A DNA stretch of 64,000 nt from an uncultured Bacilli bacterium. GTDB lineage: Bacteria; Bacillota_I; Bacilli_A; RF39; UBA660. Position 1 is the first letter of the stretch. Each line of letters starts with the position of its first letter. The translations under genes were made by a program, and so were the position numbers. This document shows positions 23,838 to 35,420 of this stretch, piece by piece. The notes beneath the pieces are model-generated. The model was given only the letters and a program-made list of their open reading frames with translations, was not told the DNA's origin and did not search any database. The stretch spans positions 1 through 64,000 of the forward strand of contig CANRKG010000001.1 in assembly GCA_947631155.1 (NCBI GenBank). Reading direction: 5' to 3'.

Positions 23838-25517
23838 CTATTTTATTTCTAATATATCGCCAAAGTCTGCTAAATTATTAACTTCTTCATAAGTTTCATT
23901 TTCTTCTGGACATTCTATTAGCTCTGGCTCTTCTATAATATCATATTTTTGATTATTTTTTATAGTTTTAATATATTTTTGTTTTTCTTGTTCCCAATCT
24001 TTATCTGTAATAATACCTATTTTTTTATTTATATCGACATATTTTTGTAAAATTTCAGTTAATTTATTTAATTCTTTAAGATTTTGTTCTACAACTGAAT
24101 CATATTCGTAACTAATTATTATTATTTCATCACTAACAACTTGAATTTTAGAATTTAGTAACTCTGATACTAAATAACCTATATCTTGATCAAAAACATA
24201 ATCATTTAATTTTTTAAACATTTCTTCACATTGCTGTTTTTCTTTTTTATTTCCCTTTGCTAAGGCATTATTTAAACGAATTTTCATAATTTGTTTAATA
24301 TTTGATTTATTTGAAAGATCTGCATCTATTTTTACTTCATTTTGAACATTATTTTCTTCTTTTTCTGTTGGATTTATTTCCTGGGAAATATTTTTTTGTG
24401 TTGATGCTGAGTCAATTTTTATTTCCCGGGAAATAATTTCACTACTTTTTTCAATATAATTAGACGAATTTCTATTTTCTTTTATTAAATTATTCATATA
24501 TTCTAATAAAGTTAATTCAATATAAATCTTAGGGTTAGCAGATTTTTTTATATCGAACATTTTTTCGTTTAATAAATTTATTAAAGACTGATATTCATAA
24601 ATATCATATAAAATTTCTTTATTATTTACATAATAATCAACAATAATATCTTTTAAATAAAACATTAATTGATTGATTATTTCAATTAGATTTTTACCAT
24701 TATTATAATAATCATTAATTTTTAGAATAAAGTTTTTAATATCGGCATTTAAAATACATTCAGTTAAATTATTTATTTCAATTTCAGAAATTAAATCATT
24801 AATTTCCAAATAATCATCAATAGTAATTAATTCTTGTTTATAGGAAGCTAATTTATCTAGAGAACTTAATGCATCTCTTAAACCGCCATTGGAAGAAATT
24901 GCAATTTGTTTCAATACTTTTTCCTCAATATCTATTTTTTCTTTTTGACAAACTTCTTTTAATTTTAGAATAATATTATCAACACTAATTCTTTTTAGTG
25001 AATAGCATTGACATCTTGAAATAATGGTTTCCGAAACTTTTTGGGGATCTGTCGTTGCTAAAACAAATATTGCGTGTTTAGGAGGTTCTTCTAATGTTTT
25101 TAACAGTGCATTAAAAGCTCCAGAAGTTAACATATGTACTTCATCAATTATATAAACTTTATATTTTAAATCACTTGGAACAATATTGACCTTATTTTTT
25201 ATTTCACGAATTTCATCCACTCCATTATTAGAAGCAGCATCAATTTCTATAATATCTACAGTTGATATTTCTTTTGATTTAAGGCAAGAAGAACATTTTT
25301 CACAGGGATTACCGTCTACTGGATTTTCACAATTTACGGTCCTAGCAAAAATTTTTGCAATTGTTGTTTTTCCTATACCTCTAGGTCCAAACAACATATA
25401 TGCATGACTTATTTTGTTATTTTTTATGGCATTTTTTAAAGTTTTTATAACGTAATCTTGTCCTACAACTTGATCAAAATTATTTGGTCGATATTTTCTA
25501 TATAATGCTTTATACAT
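23838..25517 (-). CDS. dnaX: DNA polymerase III subunit gamma/tau
   Basis: 559 residues from the ATG at 25517 (AAAGGA upstream; the frame can be read back to 25535 without support). YRKYRPNNFDQVVGQ, Walker A GPRGIGKTTIAK, four zinc Cys (CENP..CEKCSSC), YIIDEVHML and VSETIISRCQC are the AAA+ clamp-loader motifs. The C-terminal tau part is low-complexity and acidic. Within its coding sequence lie two Noc-binding-site-like palindromes (24375-24390 and 24420-24435). It follows tadA, as in B. subtilis. Confidence 0.97.
   Translation of the reverse strand: MYKALYRKYRPNNFDQVVGQDYVIKTLKNAIKNNKISHAYMLFGPRGIGKTTIAKIFARTVNCENPVDGNPCEKCSSCLKSKEISTVDIIEIDAASNNGVDEIREIKNKVNIVPSDLKYKVYIIDEVHMLTSGAFNALLKTLEEPPKHAIFVLATTDPQKVSETIISRCQCYSLKRISVDNIILKLKEVCQKEKIDIEEKVLKQIAISSNGGLRDALSSLDKLASYKQELITIDDYLEINDLISEIEINNLTECILNADIKNFILKINDYYNNGKNLIEIINQLMFYLKDIIVDYYVNNKEILYDIYEYQSLINLLNEKMFDIKKSANPKIYIELTLLEYMNNLIKENRNSSNYIEKSSEIISREIKIDSASTQKNISQEINPTEKEENNVQNEVKIDADLSNKSNIKQIMKIRLNNALAKGNKKEKQQCEEMFKKLNDYVFDQDIGYLVSELLNSKIQVVSDEIIIISYEYDSVVEQNLKELNKLTEILQKYVDINKKIGIITDKDWEQEKQKYIKTIKNNQKYDIIEEPELIECPEENETYEEVNNLADFGDILEIK
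24375..24390. promoter_or_regulatory. Imperfect Noc-binding-site-like palindrome inside dnaX
   Basis: TATTTCCTGGGAAATA differs at one central base from the Bacillus Noc-binding-site consensus (core ATTTCCCGGGAAAT). It lies in the low-complexity middle of dnaX, 45 bp from a perfect copy. Confidence 0.55.
24420..24435. promoter_or_regulatory. Perfect Noc-binding site inside dnaX
   Basis: TATTTCCCGGGAAATA is a perfect 16-bp palindrome matching the Noc-binding-site consensus known from Bacillus. A noc homologue with Noc-type recognition residues is encoded at 41.6 kb. The palindrome is encoded as EIISREIK in DnaX, in a stretch with little protein-level constraint. Confidence 0.8.
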
Positions 25518-25563
25518 AATAAAAAATCCTTTCATTTATATAAAATATTATATCATATTTTAG

Positions 25564-26001
25564 TTATTTTCTCTTGTTTTTAAAGAAATTTTTTATTATT
25601 TGTTGATATTTTATTTCTTGTTGATTATGTTCTATTAAAACTTTTTTATTTATATCAGTTTTACTTAATATTTGTTCACTTAAATAATTAGAATCATTAT
25701 CTAATGAATAATATATTTTTTTAATTCTAGATTGTTTTATTGCACTAGAACACATAGGACAAGGTTGTAAAGTTACATACATAACACAATCATTCAAACG
25801 CCAATTATGTAATTTTTTAGTTGCTTTATTTATTGCTATAAGTTCAGCATGAGCCGTTACAGTTTGCTTTTTTTCTTTTAAATTATGTGCTTTAGCAATA
25901 ATTTTATTATTTTTTACAATAACACAACCTACTGGAACTTCATTTTTTTTATAAGCTTTAAGCGCTTCTTTTATAGCTATAGTCATATATTTATCATCCA
26001 T
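25564..26001 (-). CDS. tadA: tRNA-specific adenosine deaminase
   Basis: 145 residues from the ATG at 26001 (TTGGAG upstream; the longer frame from 26031 runs into the SRP RNA). HAELIAIN supplies the zinc His and proton-shuttle Glu, and PCPMCSSAI (PCxxC) the two zinc Cys. TadA deaminates A34 to inosine in tRNA-Arg(ACG). It lies between the SRP RNA and dnaX, as in B. subtilis, and is probably read through from the SRP RNA promoter. Confidence 0.95.
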   Translation of the reverse strand: MDDKYMTIAIKEALKAYKKNEVPVGCVIVKNNKIIAKAHNLKEKKQTVTAHAELIAINKATKKLHNWRLNDCVMYVTLQPCPMCSSAIKQSRIKKIYYSLDNDSNYLSEQILSKTDINKKVLIEHNQQEIKYQQIIKNFFKNKRK

Positions 26002-26021
26002 ATATATCACTCCAAAAATAA

Positions 26022-26098
26022 AGGTGCACATGAGAGTTGATTGTTAAAGCTGCTATCTTCCGATCCTGACTTAGTTCCAATGCACTCATTGCACCACT
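26022..26098 (-). ncRNA. ffs: Signal recognition particle RNA, small bacterial type
   Basis: The minus strand contains GTCAGGATCGGAAGATAGCA, the conserved domain IV core that binds Ffh (GTCAGG....GGAAG..AGCAGC). The ends GGTGCA and TGTGCACC close a hairpin, giving a transcript of about 77 nt, so this is the short 4.5S type without the Alu domain found in the 6S-sized B. subtilis scRNA. A consensus promoter sits just upstream and a TTTATTTTT tail follows. The tadA-SRP RNA gene order matches Bacillus. Confidence 0.93.
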
Positions 26099-26101
26099 TA
26101 C

Positions 26102-26130
26102 ATATTACTATAAATTTATTTAAAGTACAA
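26102..26130 (-). promoter_or_regulatory. Promoter of the SRP RNA
   Basis: On the minus strand TTGTAC (26125-26130) and TAATAT (26102-26107) are 17 bp apart, placing the start at about 26096, the predicted 5' end of the RNA. Confidence 0.7.
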
Positions 26131-26156
26131 CTAAATATAATATTCTTTTCATTTTT

Positions 26157-26172
26157 TGTTTCACGTGAAACT
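26157..26172. promoter_or_regulatory. parS site 1
   Basis: TGTTTCACGTGAAACT matches the Bacillus parS consensus TGTTTCACGTGAAACA at 15 of 16 positions. It is the centromere-like nucleation site for ParB. Confidence 0.92.
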
Positions 26173-26183
26173 TTTAGTACTTA

Positions 26184-26199
26184 TGTTTCACGTGAAACA
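26184..26199. promoter_or_regulatory. parS site 2 (perfect)
   Basis: A perfect 16/16 match to TGTTTCACGTGAAACA, 27 bp from site 1. Confidence 0.96.
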
Positions 26200-26229
26200 T
26201 AAATTTAATTTTAAAACCTAATTAGTTAA

Positions 26230-26245
26230 TGTTTCACGTGAAACA
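26230..26245. promoter_or_regulatory. parS site 3 (perfect)
   Basis: A perfect 16/16 match, 46 bp from site 2 and nine bases from the gyrA stop codon. All three sites lie in the gap between gyrA and the SRP RNA promoter, about 9 kb from oriC. Confidence 0.96.
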
Positions 26246-26267
26246 AAAGAAGAATTAATTTTCTTCT
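26244..26267 (-). terminator. Weak hairpin at the gyrA end
   Basis: On the minus strand AGAAGAA/TTCTTCT (7 bp, 6-base loop) followed by TTTTG overlaps the gyrA stop codon. An AU-rich stem with a short U run, so termination is probably partial. Confidence 0.4.
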
Positions 26268-28717
26268 ACTAATTCTTCCTTGCTTTCTACTTCATCTTCT
26301 ATTTCTTTATCTACAATAGCAACTGTAGATACTTTTTGATTATCTTTTAAATTAATTAATCTTAATCCTTGAGTTGCTCTTTTTAAAACAGATATTTGAT
26401 TTAAAGGCATTCTCATAATAATTCCACTATCTGTAATTATCATAATATCTTTTGAAATAATATCATCAATACATTTAAATGCTACCATAACACCATTTTT
26501 CTCTGTTATATTTAATGCTTTAACACCTTTACTTCCACGATGAGTTAATCTGTATTCTTCTATAGCTGTTTGTTTTCCATAACCTTTTTCTGTTACTATT
26601 AATACTAATTGATTATCATTAACAACTTCACAATCAACGACATGATCTTCATTATTTAATTCAATTCCTTTTACACCAGAAGTGTTTCTACCCATTGATC
26701 TTATTTCAGTTTCAACAAATCTTACCATTCTTCCATTACTAGCTCCAATAACAATCTGATTATTTCCATTTGTTTTTTGAACACTAATTAATTCATCATT
26801 TTCTTTTAAAAGAATAGCTATTTTTCCACCTTTTCTAATATTATCAAATTCTTCAATACTTGTTCTTTTAACAAGACCTTGTTTAGTAGCAAAAACTAAA
26901 TATTTAGAAGTTTCATCTTCGTTAGATACTGTTAATATAGAACGTATGTTCTCATCTTTTTCTAATTGTAATAAATTAATAATTGGAAGTCCCTTTGATT
27001 GTCTACTAAATTCTGGAATTTCATATCCTTTTAATCTATATACTCTACCTTTATTAGAAAAGAACAATAAATAATCATGAGTTTTTGTAGAAATTAATTG
27101 TTCAACAAAGTCTTCTTCATTAGTAGACATACCTTTAATACCTACTCCACCCCTATTTTGACTTCTATAAGTATCTGATTTTAATCTTTTTATATATCCT
27201 TTATTAGTAAGAGTTACAATAATATCTTCAACTGGAATTAAAGATTCATCTTCAATATATTCTATAGCTGTCATATCAATATTAGTTCTACGTTCATCAC
27301 CATATTTTGTTTTTATTTCTAACATTTCTTCTTTGATAATTTGGAGAACTTTTTCTTCACTTGCTAATATCGCTTTTAATTCTTCTATTTCTTTTAATAA
27401 ATTTTCTAATTCACCTTCTATTTTATCTCTTTCCAAACCTGTTAATCTTCTCAATTTCATTTCTAAAATAGCTTGAGCTTGAGGTTCAGAAAGATTATAG
27501 CTGCTCATTAAACCGGATAATGCTTCTTCATCACCTTTTGATGCTTTAATTAATTTTATAATTTCATCAATATGATCTAAAGCAATTTTTAAACCTTCTA
27601 ATATATGAGCTCTTTTTTCATCTTTATCTAAATCAAATTTAGTTCGACGAATAATAATTTCTTTTTGATAATCTATATATTTAGAAATAATATCTTTTAA
27701 ACCTAAAGTTTTTGGAGTTCCTTGATCTAACATTAGAAAAATAATTCCATAATTTTTTTGAAATTCTGTATGTTTATATAAATTATTTAATACTACTTGT
27801 GGATTGGCATCTTTTTTCAAAGTTATTGTTATCTTAATACCATCTTTTAAATCAGTATGATAATCAGAAATACCTTCTATAACCTTATTATGAACTAATT
27901 CTGCAACTTTATTTTTTAAGTCTAAAGTATTTACACCATATGGGACTTCATCAATTATTATATAATTCTTTCCACCTATTTCTTCGATTGTAGCTTTACT
28001 TCTTATTGTAATTGATCCTCGACCTGTTTCATAAGCTTTTTTAATCCCACTATTTCCAAGAATTGTTGCCCCTGTTGGAAAATCAGGACCTTTAATATAT
28101 TTCATTAATCCATCCAAATCAATATCAGGATCATCTATATAAGCTATACATCCATCAATAACTTCCCCTAAATTGTGAGGTGGTATATTTGTAGCCATAC
28201 CAACAGCTATTCCCATAGTACCATTTACTAAAATATTAGGAAATCTAGATGGTAATATTGTTGGTTCCTTTTCTGATTCATCAAAATTAGGGGCAAAATC
28301 AACAGTATTTTTATTAATATTTCTTAATAATTCTAAAGAAATTTTAGAAAGACGTGATTCTGTATAACGCATTGCTGCGGCTCCATATCCTTCAATATTA
28401 CCAAAATTACCATGACCATCAACTAACATATATCGATATGAAAAATCTTGAGCCATTCTAACCATAGCCTCATAAATACTAGAATCTCCATGTGGATGAT
28501 ATTTTCCCATAACATCTCCAACAATTCTGGCACTCTTTTTATGAGGTTTGTCTGGAGTATATCCAGATTCATACATAGAATATAATATTCTTCTATGTAC
28601 TGGTTTTAAACCATCTCTTAAATCAGGTAATGCTCTTGAAACAATTACACTCATGGAATATTCTAAGAAAGAATCTTTTACTTCATTTACAATGTTATTT
28701 TTTTCTAATCTGTCCAT
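26255..28717 (-). CDS. gyrA: DNA gyrase subunit A
   Basis: 820 residues. [12 protein letters not shown] holds the catalytic Tyr118 that cleaves DNA. The quinolone-determining region reads [12 protein letters not shown], with Ser79 and Glu83 at the two key positions (no resistance-type change). The C-terminal beta-pinwheel repeats are present; the GyrA box reads QNRGGVG where B. subtilis has QRRGGRG, so two basic residues are replaced. GGAGGT precedes the ATG. It follows gyrB in the usual origin cluster. Confidence 0.98.
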   Translation of the reverse strand: MDRLEKNNIVNEVKDSFLEYSMSVIVSRALPDLRDGLKPVHRRILYSMYESGYTPDKPHKKSARIVGDVMGKYHPHGDSSIYEAMVRMAQDFSYRYMLVDGHGNFGNIEGYGAAAMRYTESRLSKISLELLRNINKNTVDFAPNFDESEKEPTILPSRFPNILVNGTMGIAVGMATNIPPHNLGEVIDGCIAYIDDPDIDLDGLMKYIKGPDFPTGATILGNSGIKKAYETGRGSITIRSKATIEEIGGKNYIIIDEVPYGVNTLDLKNKVAELVHNKVIEGISDYHTDLKDGIKITITLKKDANPQVVLNNLYKHTEFQKNYGIIFLMLDQGTPKTLGLKDIISKYIDYQKEIIIRRTKFDLDKDEKRAHILEGLKIALDHIDEIIKLIKASKGDEEALSGLMSSYNLSEPQAQAILEMKLRRLTGLERDKIEGELENLLKEIEELKAILASEEKVLQIIKEEMLEIKTKYGDERRTNIDMTAIEYIEDESLIPVEDIIVTLTNKGYIKRLKSDTYRSQNRGGVGIKGMSTNEEDFVEQLISTKTHDYLLFFSNKGRVYRLKGYEIPEFSRQSKGLPIINLLQLEKDENIRSILTVSNEDETSKYLVFATKQGLVKRTSIEEFDNIRKGGKIAILLKENDELISVQKTNGNNQIVIGASNGRMVRFVETEIRSMGRNTSGVKGIELNNEDHVVDCEVVNDNQLVLIVTEKGYGKQTAIEEYRLTHRGSKGVKALNITEKNGVMVAFKCIDDIISKDIMIITDSGIIMRMPLNQISVLKRATQGLRLINLKDNQKVSTVAIVDKEIEDEVESKEELVEEN

Positions 28718-28730
28718 AAAATCCTACCTC

Positions 28731-31759
<3,029 letters not shown>

Positions 31760-31770
<11 letters not shown>

Positions 31771-31792
31771 ATTTGATGCTAAAATACCTCAT
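31760..31792 (-). CDS. Ten-codon leader ORF overlapping the recF start
   Basis: MRYFSIKYDY followed by TAA, preceded by GTAGGTGAT at ribosome-site distance. Its stop overlaps the first codons of recF, whose own ATG has no good ribosome site (GAGGT is about 17 bases away). This is the arrangement of translational coupling, in which ribosomes finishing the leader would start recF. It could also be chance. Confidence 0.35.
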
Positions 31793-31865
31793 ATAATCAC
31801 CTACACCCTACTTTAGTATTCCTATACATACAACTACATTATATCATATTTTAGGCATTTATACA

Positions 31866-31895
31866 CTAAAAAAATAGCTTTTAAGGCTATTTTTT
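31866..31895 (-). terminator. Terminator of comK
   Basis: On the minus strand AAAATAGC/GCTATTTT (7-base loop) runs into a U tract directly at the comK stop codon. The flanking A and T runs make it nearly symmetrical. Confidence 0.85.
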
Positions 31896-32339
31896 ATCTT
31901 TTTCTCGATTTCTTATTACTAAATCTAATCTAGAAGCTCTCAAAATCTGATTTTCAATAGTTCTTTTAGAAATTGGAACATGAATAGATACTCCATTATT
32001 AAATTCTATTTTTGTACTATTATAATCTTCTTCTTTTATTGCATTTATATTTTTCAAAGAAATCCACATACAATCTTCTGAAGTTGGTGAATTTGTAGGA
32101 AAAAATATAATATTTCTTGTATTTTCCACAATAATTGGTACTTTATAATTAATATTTAAAATAGATTTAGTACCTTCTTTTCTTCCTTCATAAGAAGAGC
32201 CAAAATATTTACAACTATAATCTAAAACTTCATAAGGTGTTTGATCAATTATATATTCTTGATGATCTTCTAATATTTTACTTTTTTTCTCTTCTGTAGG
32301 CATTACTGCCAATGTTCCTTCATTAATTTCATAATTCAT
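31887..32339 (-). CDS. comK: ComK-family competence transcription factor
   Basis: 150 residues from the ATG at 32339 (AGGGGG upstream). YEINEGTLAVMP, CKYFGSSYEGRKEGT, NIIFFPTNSP, CMWISL and NGVSIHVPIS...ENQILRA align along the length of B. subtilis ComK, the master activator of DNA-uptake genes that binds AT-rich K-boxes. It ends about 40 residues earlier than the 192-residue Bacillus protein and lacks the tail containing the MecA recognition motif (FMLYPK). It sits alone between dnaN and recF with its own terminator, and an inverted repeat precedes its ribosome site. Confidence 0.9.
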   Translation of the reverse strand: MNYEINEGTLAVMPTEEKKSKILEDHQEYIIDQTPYEVLDYSCKYFGSSYEGRKEGTKSILNINYKVPIIVENTRNIIFFPTNSPTSEDCMWISLKNINAIKEEDYNSTKIEFNNGVSIHVPISKRTIENQILRASRLDLVIRNREKDKK

Positions 32340-32352
32340 AAAAATCCCCCTA

Positions 32353-32376
32353 TTCGAAAACTTTTTCGTTTTCAAA
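32353..32376. promoter_or_regulatory. Inverted repeat in front of the comK ribosome site
   Basis: TTCGAAAAC (32353-32361) and GTTTTCAAA (32368-32376) form an imperfect dyad (8 of 9) with a six-base loop, ending 13 bases upstream of the comK ATG. It could be an operator, since its A4/T4 tracts resemble K-box halves though not with the K-box spacing, or an mRNA hairpin near the ribosome site. Confidence 0.5.
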
Positions 32377-32448
32377 TAGTTACTATAACACTTTTTATTG
32401 TCGTTTTTGGTCGAATTTTGTTGTAGTAAAAATTTTTATAAATATTTT

Positions 32449-33579
32449 TTAATATGTTCTAATTGGTAGTACTAATTGAGTTATAGTTTCATCTTCTTTT
32501 GATTTTACTAATATAGGTTTTATTTCACCTACAAAATGAATTTCCACTTTTTCTGTGGAAAAAGATTTTAAAGCTTCCATCATATATTTAGCACTAAAGG
32601 AAATTTTTATATTTTCTGAATTATTTTTTTCTATATTCATTTTTTCTTCTACTCTACCTATTTCTTGAGATGAAGATTTAAGTATTAACAAATTACCTTC
32701 TGTTTCTAAAGTAACTATATTTTTATCTTTATCACTAGTTAAAATACTTGCTCTATCTATAACGTTATATAAATCTTGAATATTTGTTGTTATAACTAAG
32801 AAGTCTTCTTTTGGTATCAAATTAGAAGTATTTGGATAAGTACCACTTATTAATCTTGATTGAAATTTTAATTGTTTATATATAAATAAGATTTTATTAT
32901 TAGATATATGTAATTCAATATTTGATTTATCATCATCATCTAAAATTCTAGAAAATTCAATAATATTATGACTAGGTATAACAATATTATAATTTTCTGT
33001 ATCTGCTTTATCTAATTCTACTACTTTTCTAGCTAAGCGATAAGAATCAGTAGAATTACATTCTAATATATTACCAACAATATTAAAATTAATACCAGTT
33101 AAAATTGGCTTTGTTTCTTCATTAGAAGATGCAAAAGCAGTTTGAGAAACTATTTCTTTAAAAACCTTATTATTAATAACAACTTTCTTCTTACTTTCAT
33201 CTAAATTAATTTTTGGATATTCTTCTTCACTTATTCCATTTAAACGAAATTCACTGTTTTCTGTATATATTAATATTTTTAATTCATCAAATACTTCTAT
33301 ATTTATATATTTATCAGGAAGTTTTCTAACAATATCTAACATATACTTTCCTTGAACTATAATACTACCTTCTTTTTCTACTTTAAATTCATCATCAGAA
33401 GCAGCAGTAATAAAAGTTTGAATAGTAATATCATTATCACTTGCAGTTAAAGTTAATTTATTCTTTTTTAAATCAAATTTTATACCTGCTAAAACAGGGA
33501 TTAAATTTTTAGTAGAGATTGCTTTAGAAACTTTATTTAAAGCATCAAGTAAAATATCTTTTTTAATTGTTAATTTCAT
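32449..33579 (-). CDS. dnaN: DNA polymerase III sliding clamp (beta)
   Basis: 376 residues, the normal beta-clamp length, with three similar domains of about 120 residues. It starts MKLTIKKDILLDALNKVSKA and ends TQLVLPIRTY, the conserved clamp C-terminus that packs beside the partner-binding pocket. The ring tethers polymerase and other partners to DNA. AGAAGGA precedes the ATG. It follows dnaA across a 120-bp gap with one DnaA-box-like site. Confidence 0.98.
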   Translation of the reverse strand: MKLTIKKDILLDALNKVSKAISTKNLIPVLAGIKFDLKKNKLTLTASDNDITIQTFITAASDDEFKVEKEGSIIVQGKYMLDIVRKLPDKYINIEVFDELKILIYTENSEFRLNGISEEEYPKINLDESKKKVVINNKVFKEIVSQTAFASSNEETKPILTGINFNIVGNILECNSTDSYRLARKVVELDKADTENYNIVIPSHNIIEFSRILDDDDKSNIELHISNNKILFIYKQLKFQSRLISGTYPNTSNLIPKEDFLVITTNIQDLYNVIDRASILTSDKDKNIVTLETEGNLLILKSSSQEIGRVEEKMNIEKNNSENIKISFSAKYMMEALKSFSTEKVEIHFVGEIKPILVKSKEDETITQLVLPIRTY

Positions 33580-33618
33580 ATATATTCCTTCTTTCTTTTA
33601 TTATTTTATTATTATTAC

Positions 33619-33704
33619 TGTGGAAAAAGTTAATAATTAAAATTTTTCCTTATAAATCATAATACTATTTAAGATTTTTACTGTGTAAAATAGTTAAAAA
33701 TCTT
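33619..33704. other. dnaA-dnaN gap with DnaA-box-like sites and a hairpin
   Basis: TGTGGAAAA (33619-33627) is the reverse complement of the TTTTCCACA box used in oriC; TGTGTAAAA (33682-33690) is a weaker match. AAGATTTTTA (33671-33680) can pair with TTAAAAATCTT ending at 33704, overlapping the dnaA stop codon; without a U run it is more likely an mRNA-stabilising hairpin than a terminator. In B. subtilis a second DnaA-box cluster also lies in this gap. Confidence 0.55.
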
Positions 33705-35106
33705 ATTTGTTATTAACAACCCCTTCCCCAATATCCTTTTTTAACTTTTCAATTATTTTTGCAAGATCAGGATTTATTTTTATTTCCTGTTCTATTTTCT
33801 CAACTGAATGCATTACTGTTGAATGGTCTTTTCCACCAAATTCTGTACCTATTTTAGGAAAAGATTCACTAGTCATATTTCTACATAGATACATTGCTAT
33901 TTGTCTTGGAAAAGAAATGTTGGAACTTCTCTTTTTACTTCGAATATCTTCAACAGTAATTTGAAAATATTCAGAAACAATTTTTTGAATTCTATGAACA
34001 TCATTTTTTTCAGAGATTCCTTTACTAATAAAGTCTTTTAAAGCTTCAATAGCTAAATCTAAATTAATTTCTACTCCTCCCATAATTGTTGAGTAAGCAA
34101 CTAATCTTGTAATAGATCCTTCTAATTGTCGGACGTCAGTACCAATATTAGAAGCAATGTATTCAATAACGTCTTCAGGTATTTCTTTTTCAAAGTTACC
34201 AGAAGAAATTTTTTTCCTAATTATTTCTGTTCTAAGAGAAAATTCTGGTGGAAAAATATTAACTGTCAATCCCCAACAAAATCTGGTTCTTAAACGATCT
34301 TCTAAGAGTTTTAAATCGTCTGGAGAGCGATCAGATGATATAATTATTTGCTTGCTATCATTATATAAAGTATTGAATGTATGAAAAAATTCTTGTTGTG
34401 TTTGAGTGGCTCCTCCTAAAAATTGAATATCATCGATAATTAAAACATCAACATTTCTATATTTATTTTTAAAGAAATCTATATAATTAAAATTATTACC
34501 ATTATCGTTTTTCTTATTAATACCTACAAAATCTTGGATAAATTGATCACTTGTTACATATAAAACTTTTCTATTACTATTTTCTATAATATAGTTTCCG
34601 ATAGCGTGCATTAAATGCGTTTTTCCTAGACCACTATTTCCATATATAAATAAAGGATTATACATATTTCCAGGATTTTCTGCTACTGATAAGGCTGCTG
34701 CATGGGCAAATTTGTTACTATTACCAACTATAAAGTTATCAAAAGAATATTTTGCTTTTAAATTTGATTGAAAAGGATTTGGTGGTACACCTTTATTTTC
34801 TATTGATTCTATATTATTTGAAATAGATTGAAATTTAATTTCATCTACATCAGGTTTTATTTCAGATTCTAATATAAACTCTAATTCAAAATTAGTGCCA
34901 GTAATATCATTTAATTTTTCTTTTATTAAAGAAGAATATTTTTCGGCTAAATGTTTTTTATGAATTTGCATTGGTACTATGATAATGGCTTTTCCATCAC
35001 TCAGCTTGTGGAGTTTAGTATCTTGAAACCAGGTATCAAAGGCTAAACTAGTTAAATCAATTTTTATTTGAGATAAAAAGTTTTTCCACAAAACCTCTAC
35101 ATTCAT
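33703..35106 (-). CDS. dnaA: Chromosomal replication initiator DnaA
   Basis: 467 residues from the ATG at 35106 (GGGGAG eight bases upstream; an earlier TTG at 35124 has no site). Domain I is followed by a linker, the AAA+ domain (Walker A GNSGLGKTHLM, Walker B VDVLIIDDIQFL, sensor SSDRSPDDL) and the DNA-binding domain IV with the signature GGKDHSTVMHSVEKI. It binds the boxes in the adjacent oriC and melts the DNA. A TTTTCCACA box lies inside its own 5' coding end (35082-35090). Confidence 0.99.
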   Translation of the reverse strand: MNVEVLWKNFLSQIKIDLTSLAFDTWFQDTKLHKLSDGKAIIIVPMQIHKKHLAEKYSSLIKEKLNDITGTNFELEFILESEIKPDVDEIKFQSISNNIESIENKGVPPNPFQSNLKAKYSFDNFIVGNSNKFAHAAALSVAENPGNMYNPLFIYGNSGLGKTHLMHAIGNYIIENSNRKVLYVTSDQFIQDFVGINKKNDNGNNFNYIDFFKNKYRNVDVLIIDDIQFLGGATQTQQEFFHTFNTLYNDSKQIIISSDRSPDDLKLLEDRLRTRFCWGLTVNIFPPEFSLRTEIIRKKISSGNFEKEIPEDVIEYIASNIGTDVRQLEGSITRLVAYSTIMGGVEINLDLAIEALKDFISKGISEKNDVHRIQKIVSEYFQITVEDIRSKKRSSNISFPRQIAMYLCRNMTSESFPKIGTEFGGKDHSTVMHSVEKIEQEIKINPDLAKIIEKLKKDIGEGVVNNK

Positions 35107-35359
35107 ACAACCATCTCCCCACAAGAATAGTAATTAAGTCTAGTGTACATGAATTTGTTGAAAAAATAAATAGAAAAAGAACAATTTTTTTTATTAACAA
35201 AATATACACAATTTTTTCCACAAAGTAATTATATATTATACATACAAAAAATAACTTTTCCACATTTTCCACAAATTTTTATTAACTTTTGTGATATTAA
35301 TAATTCACAATAGTGTGAATTCTGTGGATAATTATTTTTTATAAAAAATAAACATTTAA
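35107..35359. other. Replication origin oriC
   Basis: The AT-rich interval between divergent dnaA and rpmH. It contains a perfect DnaA box (TGTGGATAA, 35323-35331, i.e. TTATCCACA on the minus strand), TTTTCCACA boxes at 35214-35222, 35256-35264 and 35265-35273 (the last two abutting head to tail), and a further one inside dnaA. An 8-bp inverted repeat AATTCACA-atag-TGTGAATT occupies 35302-35321. Runs of A and T around 35160-35215 and 35330-35350 could unwind. Gene orientation switches from minus to plus exactly here, supporting bidirectional initiation. Confidence 0.93.
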
Positions 35360-35389
35360 TTGACAAAATAATGCATTTATTATTATAAT
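35360..35389 (+). promoter_or_regulatory. Promoter of the rpmH-rnpA operon
   Basis: TTGACA (35360-35365) and TATAAT (35384-35389), both perfect, 18 bp apart, with the rpmH start 31 bp downstream. Confidence 0.9.
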
Positions 35390-35420
35390 AATGTAGATTT
35401 ATGTTTGGAGGTGGAATAGA

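Noticed and set aside
32353-32376. Dyad before comK considered as a true K-box pair
   Set aside because: The A4 and T4 tracts are not five bases apart as the K-box requires, so only a generic inverted repeat is reported.
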